Assembly (NCBI GenBank): GCA_033439765.1
Contig: JAULSN010000004.1
Location: 134,001 to 198,000, forward strand
Reading direction: 5' to 3'
Source of the DNA: Lasiosphaeria ovina
Taxonomy: Eukaryota > Ascomycota > Sordariomycetes > Sordariales > Lasiosphaeriaceae
DNA: 64,000 nucleotides
The notes under the pieces were generated by a model. The model had not been told where the DNA came from. It saw nothing but the letters and a program-made list of their open reading frames with translations, and made no database searches. Shown piece after piece: positions 58,107-64,000 of this stretch. Made by a program: the position numbers and the translations under genes. The number at the start of each line of letters is the position of its first letter. Position 1 is the first letter of the stretch.

Positions 58107-61100
58107 CTACCTGAACCCCTCCTTCTTGACCTTTGGCTTCCGCGCCTGCAGCAGCGTGCGGCCGCCAAACGCACCAGGCACGACCTGGGAGCGGACGAGC
58201 TGCGACGAGCGGATCTGCGAGGAACCGGACGCCGACACGCGCCGCGGCTGGCTGGACATGATGGCGGTGGGCATGGACATGACAGGGCGATAGTCGAGGC
58301 CGGCAGTACCGTAGGCGGCGGCCTTGGCGGCGTGCTTCTCGACGCGGCGGCGGCGGGCGTCCATCTTGCGGCGCCGCTTGGCCGCCTGCTCGAGCTCCTC
58401 CTCGTTCTCGCCGGGGATCCAGTGGGTAGTCTCGTCGTCTGAGGCTTCGCCGACGCGCCAGTGCGCCAGCACCGGGTTGTCGCGGAAGTCGTTTGTCATT
58501 ACGCTCGGCCCGACGGTCGCGTACTTGCGCAACCGGAGGACGACCTCGTCGTCGGGACCAGCGTCCCCGTCGTCCAGGGCCGTGGTGGGCGGCGACGACT
58601 GCGGCAGTGGGAGCGGTGGCGAGCTGCGGAAGGGCAGGGGGGGGCTTGAGGCGAGAATTTGTGATGAGTGTCTGTCGGCGGACCTGGCCTGGTGCGGCGG
58701 CGTCGCCATGCCGATCTTGGCGAGGAACAGCTCGGCGGTCATGCGCTCCAGGGCGCCCCGCTGCCGCTCGGCGGCTTTCCCGAGCTTGGATGTGCGCTGC
58801 AGCGGGTGGAACATGTTCTTAAGGTCCTTGTGGACGGCGTCGAGGTTGGGCCCGGGCGCGTGGACTGCGGCTGCTGGCACCTCGAGCCATCCCGCCGCAT
58901 CCTGGATTAGGTTTCTCTGCTGCGTTGTCCAGTCCGTCGCGAGCTGCGCGAGCTCCTCGACCGTCCGTCCGCGCCCTACCAGGTCAAGCCTAACAGAATG
59001 TCATGTCAGCAGAGTCTAGATAGGTGATTCCGGCCAACTTACAGCGAGTGCCTGGGCATGTACCCGTCCCTCCGCTCCCGTTCGACGGCGTCGTCGATGG
59101 CGTCGCCCAAGGCTCCGAGCTTGGGCTTTGAACGCCCTCTGTCTGCCCTGCATGCCGGCAGGGGCCATAGCTTCAGAGTGGCAGTTTCCCCGGGGTCGTC
59201 CTGCGCCGGCTCTTCGCCGGCAGGCTGCGGACCGACGTCGTCGTCAAACCCGTCCGGGACCGCAAAGGCGTCGCCGGGATGCTTTGGGGGCTTCATCCTC
59301 TCGCCTTCAGCTTCTGTCCGATCGACGAGCGTGTCAGGAGGCTCCAGACGGAGGTTGGGGTCGTCCAGCCAGGCGCAGAGCGAGCTGTGGACGGACAGGT
59401 CGGGCCCCATGGTCAGGATCTGGAAGAATCTTGGTTTCGCCTCGGTCAGGGCGTTGCGCGGAGGCGCCCCCGTCTTGCCTGCGCCCGTCCTGCGAGAGAC
59501 CAGGAGCATGTCCATGCCCACGAAATTGAGCGAGACATGCAGCGAAACCAGCTCGCGGTGGCACTGGGCTGCCGCGCCAGGCTCGGGCGGTATACACCAG
59601 ATGACGGCCATCTGGGAGTCTCTGGTCGAGCGGACGCAGACGAAACACGCTTCGCGGCCGTTAACGTAGACGCCAGGAGACACATTAAGCTTGAGCCCCG
59701 GGTCTGTGCTGTCCTTCTCGTGGGGGCAAGAGGCAAGAACGTCAAGAGTCAGCTTGCCACTGCGGTGTTCCCGCGCCGCCACCCACACTACGCTGGACTC
59801 GGTGAGGATGAACGCCTGAGAGGGGTCCAGCAAGGACGGGGCCACGTCGAGAATCTGCTGGTTCTCCGACAGGACCTTGCGGGAAACAGACCGAAACCTG
59901 CCGGTGTCGACACCGAACAGAGACAAGGCATTGGTTGTGCTCATGAGAAGCAGCCGCGACGGAGAAGGCGGGCTCGTGATTTCAACTGACCCGCTTGGAT
60001 GTCTCGACGAGCTTGCTCCGCGGCTTCTCGAGCGGCTGTCTTTGCGGCTTCTCGCGCGACTCTCTTTGCGACTTCTAGACCGACTCTCTTTGCGACGTTC
60101 ATGCACATCCAGTAGTAGCCACGCTATTTTATGTGGGTCTCGATCGCTTATGCTTTCGGTTATTGTGGGAAACTTGGGAATGGAGCCTAGCGAGATGCTG
60201 CCACACATTCTCATGACCGGGTCCAGCGACTTCAACCGGCCAGCAGAGCGGTGGCTGGTAATGTCCCATACGCTCCAGCAGCCGGCCATGTCGATTATGG
60301 CGAGTTGAGGTGCATCCTCGCCGAAGGGGGGGCTAAAGGCGAGGTCAGAGTGTGAGACGCCTCCAGTCTGGTCGCAGCGGATGGTGGCTAGGGGGTTTGC
60401 AAATATCTGCGCCGGCTTGGCGCCCCCTGCCGCCTTCCCTGCCGGCTCTCCACGTCTCGAGGGAAGTTCTCTGAGCTCTGGGGCGCAGATAGTCGTCGAC
60501 GCCGCCTTTTGCACAAGAAGCCAGCGGATCGGGGTCTTCGCATCGGGATCAAAGGCAAACTTGACCAAGGAGATGGGCGCGCTGTCCTGGCACCACTCCC
60601 CGTCGAGGCGCGTGTCGGGGGTATTTAGATGCACAGTGACATACTCCTCGGCCCAAGACCGGTCCTCGTGGGACATGCCGAGCAGACGAAGCACGTTGCC
60701 CGACTCGCCCGAGGCAAAAGCTAGCGCCGGATGGCCTGTGACCTTGCCCGAGTGTCTAGTGTCTGAGATCTCGCCGACGGCCATGAGGCAGGCGGAGCTC
60801 TCGGCAGGAGGCGCGAGCCGGGCACCGCCCTCGACGCCGAGCTCGTCGGCGAGGATGGCCTTGACTTCGTCATCGCCGACGTAGGCCTCTGGGCAGTGTT
60901 TGAACAGCCAGCTGTTGCGCGAGGGGGGCAGCTGGGAAGGCGCCAAGCCGGGGGGGTCAGTGGCGCGGACAGGGGGACACCATTCCGAAAAGGGCGTTAT
61001 TTGCTGGAAATTGGGAGCTGCGAGCTGTCAGTATCCGCACTGCAATATCTGGGACTGAGGGCAAGACTTACTCTGCCCAGCCTCGGCCGAGCCGGACACA

Positions 61101-61114
61101 AAGGGGTCAGCCAT
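58107..61114 (-). CDS. RRN6: RNA polymerase I initiation factor RRN6-like
   Basis: Core-factor subunit that helps recruit Pol I to rDNA. Exons 61114-61072, 61017-59043 and 58989-58107 give 966 aa; both junctions keep frame (A|CT and CT|G). A short first exon (MADPFVSGSAEAGQ) opens the protein. The middle has WD-like strands: HPALAFASGESGNVLRLL, DLAFSPPFGEDAPQLAIIDM followed by GCWSVWDI, and FVCVRSTRDSQMAVIWCIPPE. The C terminus is Ser/Pro-rich and ends in a basic tail with an SQ-rich stretch (SSQIRSSQLVRSQ) and QARKPKVKKEGFR. This architecture fits fungal RRN6-like proteins, which diverge fast, so the name is less certain than for its neighbours. An Arg-Ser repeat (about 60004-60100) is unusual here. 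It is divergent from SPC25. Confidence 0.75.
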
Positions 61115-61590
61115 TTGGTTGTAGAGGGACGAATGCGCCATCATTCGTTATCATTCTTCCCGAGCGAGCTGCTGATTACCGACAGGTCCGCATCAGCTTC
61201 TCTCCTCAGGTCTAAATCCAGAGAAAACGGCGACAAAAATCGGGCGTCAACAAGCCAGCGAGAGAAAGGCAAGGCGGTGGCGTGCACTGAATGGAAATGG
61301 ACAGGAAATGGATTCGGTCCTCAAGGTTCTCGATGTCAGAAAGTTCGGAGCGGCCTTATCGGCGGGTGGCCAATAGTGGGCTGCGAGAGATGGTCCGTGC
61401 TTTGGGCATCATACGCCGGCAGTTGGTGGGTGCCCGGGAAACCACCCCAGGGAAATACAAACAAAGGCCATCATCTCATCTCCCCCGCAGCCGCCGCAAC
61501 TCAACACCGCACCACAGCGAAATTGAGCATCCACGACTACGATTCACGATTCACGACGAAATACGAGGTACGCACTGCACCAAAAACAAA
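61115..61590. promoter_or_regulatory. Divergent RRN6/SPC25 upstream region
   Basis: 476 bp between the two start codons. No specific element was recognised. Confidence 0.4.
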
Positions 61591-62417
61591 ATGGCCTCCC
61601 TTTTCGAACCGTCGCTCTCGACGAGCCGCACGCCCACGGGCCCGTCCATGGCCGACACGCTCCCTAGCATCAACTTTGGCTTCGACGAGCTGCGCGACCG
61701 CATGGCCAAGTTCACCGTCAAGTTCGACGCCTTCATCGAGCAGGGGCGCAAGCGGGTGCTCGAAGAAAGGAACCAGTTCCGCATGAACGTGACGGAGCTG
61801 CAAGGTACGCGAGAAAGCAAGAGTTATCACAGGCGCAGACCTCGCTAACATGAACACAACACAAAACAGAGGACCAACGCATGAAGAAGAAGGACATTGA
61901 GATCCTGCAGCTCAAGACCAGCACGCACCAGCAGACCATGGCCAAGGAGGCGGCCGAGACGCGCGAGATGCAGGGGGCGATCGCGGCGCTGACGGCGCAG
62001 CGGGACGCGCAGGCGGCGACGCGCGACGGGCTGCGGGCGCAGATGGCGGCGACGCAGCGCGAGATTGACGGGCGGCTGGCCGCGCAGCGCGCGCACGCGG
62101 AGCGGCTCGAGGCGCAGGCGCGCTTCAACGTGCCGGAACTGGACTTTTGGGTGACGAATTTATGTCTGCGCATCGAGGGCGCCGGCGCCGAGGACCGGCT
62201 CAAGTTCGTCTACACGCACGTCGACGAGCGCAGCTGGGACCGCGAGGCCTGGTTCGAGCTTAGCACCGGTAGCCGCGACTACGACGTGCGCCACTGCCGC
62301 CCCAAGCTCGAGAAGGACAAGGTCGAGCGCGTGCTAGAGCGTGTGAACGAGACGCGCGAGCTGGCCGTGCTGCTCAAGGGCATGCGCGAGCTGTTTGTCG
62401 AGGCCCTCAAGTCGTAG
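61591..62417 (+). CDS. SPC25: Kinetochore protein SPC25
   Basis: Subunit of the Ndc80 complex that links kinetochores to microtubules. Exons 61591-61804 and 61870-62417 (65-nt intron, CTAAC branch, ACAG acceptor) give 253 aa. After a short polar start, INFGFDELRDRMAKFTVKFDAFIE opens a coiled coil that runs to about residue 150 (rich in Gln, Ala, Arg and Glu). The C-terminal globular domain has VPELDFWVTNLCLRIEGAG, LKFVYTHVDERSWDREAWFE and YDVRHCRPKLE, typical of fungal Spc25. An upstream in-frame start at 61291 is out of the question, since the true ATG at 61591 (AAAATGGC) leads directly into the conserved region. Confidence 0.93.
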
Positions 62418-62553
62418 CTGCAGTGCAATTGCTATACTCTTCCGTCTAGTGTGCTAGGACTAGATAACCTACGTATCTGTGCTGTAAATCTTAATTCACG
62501 GCAACGGTGCGGTTCGGATGCCATGCCAGGAAAGAGCTTTGGGTACGAGATAC

Positions 62554-62565
62554 CTAGGGTTAGGG
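62554..62565 (+). promoter_or_regulatory. Telomere-like box upstream of MZT1
   Basis: CTAGGGTTAGGG, about 180 nt before the MZT1 start. Such words can act as promoter elements in fungi and plants. Function here is a guess. Confidence 0.3.
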
Positions 62566-62743
62566 ATAACCGTCCGTTTGATTGGCGAACCGCGTCGCGT
62601 CGCGGGACAGTTCCTTGCATCCCATCCCACCTCATCGCCATCACTTGACACTCACGGACAATTCAGTTCAACCAAGTACTATCAAAAAGACATTCCACCG
62701 AAGTGCGCGCCCTCCCACTGCACCAAATGAGGTAGCCACCACC

Positions 62744-63118
62744 ATGGCACCCCCGGACGAACGCAGCGAGAAGCAGGCCGCGGCTCAACAGGCCGTCGAC
62801 ATCCTCCACGAGATCTCCACCATTCTGGTGAGTCCGCTGCTCTAACCTGTAAATTTATATCTGTTAAATAAAAAGAACTGCCACCTCGACCGCCGCACCC
62901 TGTCCATCTGCATCTCCATGATCGAGAACGGCGTGAACCCGGAAGCGCTGGCGGTATGTACTCTCAAACCACCACCACCACCACCCCCTCATCCGGAACT
63001 GGTGACTAACCAACCCCCTTACCAGTCCGTGGTTAAGGAGCTGCGCAACGAGGCTCAGGTCCAGGAAGCCCACGCCCAGGAAGCTCAGGCCCAGGCCCCG
63101 CCGGTGCGTCGGAGATGA
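62744..63118 (+). CDS. MZT1: Mitotic-spindle organizing protein 1 (MZT1/MOZART1)
   Basis: Small adaptor of the gamma-tubulin ring complex. Three exons (62744-62827, 62876-62953 and 63026-63118) give 84 aa, the normal size. The introns are short (48 and 72 nt; donors GTGAGT and GTATGT), the first ending in AAG rather than CAG or TAG. The protein shows [12 protein letters not shown], then [26 protein letters not shown] and [10 protein letters not shown], which are the core MZT1 motifs. A Gln/Ala/Glu-rich tail ends the protein. The gene is easy to miss because no single exon exceeds 31 codons. It lies 326 bp downstream of SPC25 in the same direction. Confidence 0.95.
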
Positions 63119-63617
63119 AGCAACCAGGGGCAGGCTCAGCGGTGGCGGCGACGGCGGCGGTATTCTCGTGGAAATCGAGAAACGAGAGATATGCATGGGC
63201 GATCGGAGAAGGGAAGCAGCGGTCATCACAGAGACTGGCCAGCATACGGGGGTGTTTCTTGCTTGCTTACTGGTATGTCTTGTCATGTCGTTTGGCCGCC
63301 TCGTCTCGCTCTCTCGGGTGTAATTAGAGGGTAAGCGGATGGACTGGGTTGGACTGGGCCGGGCTCATTCATCACTGCTGTTTTGGTCGGTTAGTTGCCT
63401 AGGTAGTTGAGAGCAGCCGGTAGAGGACATGATAACCTTCCCTCTTTTTTTCTCACCTTCTGGTTTTGCTCCGTTGTCAAATGTGCTGTCACCACGCCGT
63501 GCGTGTGATATCATGATAGTCGTAAATAGCGTCCGCTGTATGTCTACTTCTTGCGCCCACTCCCTTTTTTCCCTTGAGCTCTCGTCACAGTGGCGACAAT
63601 TCCCGCTCAAACTTTCC
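63119..63617. other. Convergent spacer after MZT1
   Basis: About 500 bp with no recognised gene, carrying the 3' flanks of MZT1 and of the gene at the right edge. Confidence 0.45.
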
Positions 63618-64000
63618 CTAGAAATTACCGAGTGCCTTCTCGATATCCGCGACGCCAACTAGCCTAGTATTTCCTAGCTTTCTGGCCCCATTCTCAATCG
63701 CCTGAGCAAGCAGAGCGGTTCCCTATACCTAGGTAAGCTTCCTCCGCGAAGGTGGCGGCAACCTCTCGTCAGATAAAGCCGAAGATGCAGAGCTGTTGCT
63801 GATAACCGTGTTTACGTCAGGGTCTGCGCGCATTGCTTCGTCTTCCCGCCGAGCCGCCCGCCGAGCCGCCGCGAAGGCATCCTTTTCCGCTAACGATTTC
63901 TTCTTTCGCTTTGACCTTTGTTGAGATTCCTCGGCGGTACGTATCCGGGAACCAGTGGCTTTTTCGGCCCCGAGGATTTCATCAAGGAGGTCCTTCGCAT
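63618..64000 (-). CDS. 3' end of an unrecognised gene, cut by window edge
   Basis: On the minus strand a frame enters from the right edge (KDLLDEILGAEKATGSRIRT, then a very basic stretch and an Ala/Arg helix). It meets two stops near 63731-63723, followed in the same frame by protein-like sequence (LLAQAIENGARKLGNTRLVG) that ends with VADIEKALGNF at TAG 63620-63618. An intron of about 93 nt (donor GTAAAC near 63815, CTTAC branch, TATAG acceptor) would remove both stops and keep phase 0. I prefer the spliced model over a pseudogene. No family is recognised. Confidence 0.4.

Noticed and set aside
61291..61590. Upstream extension of SPC25
   Set aside because: The added 100 residues look random and the proper ATG at 61591 has a strong context and leads into the conserved domain.

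Overview
This window is nuclear DNA from a filamentous ascomycete (Pezizomycotina), most probably a sordariomycete close to the Sordariales/Chaetomiaceae. The reasons are short (48-146 nt) GT-AG introns with CTNAC-type branch sites, GC-rich codon use, long intergenic gaps with no operon spacing, and proteins that recall Neurospora or Chaetomium homologues (two-domain glucoamylase, class II histone deacetylase with a C-terminal Arb2 region, RRN6-like Pol I factor, SPC25, MZT1). The species call is inference. No prokaryotic, CRISPR, phage or intact tRNA features were seen.

Layout. 1-1714: 3' part of an Asn/Gly-rich hypothetical gene. 4855-6021: GAPDH with a CT-box promoter. 7435-12156 (-): large Ser/Arg-rich protein. 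13601-15990 (-): HDA1/Clr3-type histone deacetylase, with a perfect 7-bp tandem array just past its stop. 17807-19149 (-): F-box-like protein. 21244-22409 (-): BRX1. 23144-24137 (-): Rab11/Ypt3 GTPase. 25569-29876 (+): 1435-aa chromodomain protein. 30.6-36.2 kb: a gene-poor island with decayed minus-strand genes (frameshifts, in-frame stops), two clusters of one 20-bp minisatellite and a ~140-bp tandem repeat. 36363-37355 (+): UreG. 37704-40360 (-) and 40707-42489 (+): TSR1 and UTP7, divergent from one short promoter region. 42969-43753 (-): PTH2. 44531-45613 (+): nicotinamide riboside kinase. 46.2-46.8 kb: probable retrotransposon relic. 47392-49536 (-): secreted glucoamylase. 52171-54162 (+): SNU66/SART1. 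56263-56550 (-): small membrane protein. 58107-61114 (-): RRN6-like factor. 61591-62417 and 62744-63118 (+): SPC25 and MZT1. 63618-64000 (-): 3' end of a further gene.

Together the genes are mostly housekeeping. Ribosome production is over-represented (BRX1, TSR1, UTP7, RRN6). There is a small heterochromatin theme (HDA1 plus a chromodomain protein), a splicing theme (SNU66 and the SR-rich protein) and a spindle theme (SPC25 next to MZT1). Exon borders were read by eye from splice motifs, frame continuity and remembered family sequence, so each multi-exon model is a prediction. No clear new molecular system is evident. The most unusual parts are the decayed island at 30.6-34.4 kb, the inverted pair of GC-rich repeats near 55.1 and 57.6 kb, and the repeat-built tails of UreG and the SR-rich protein.
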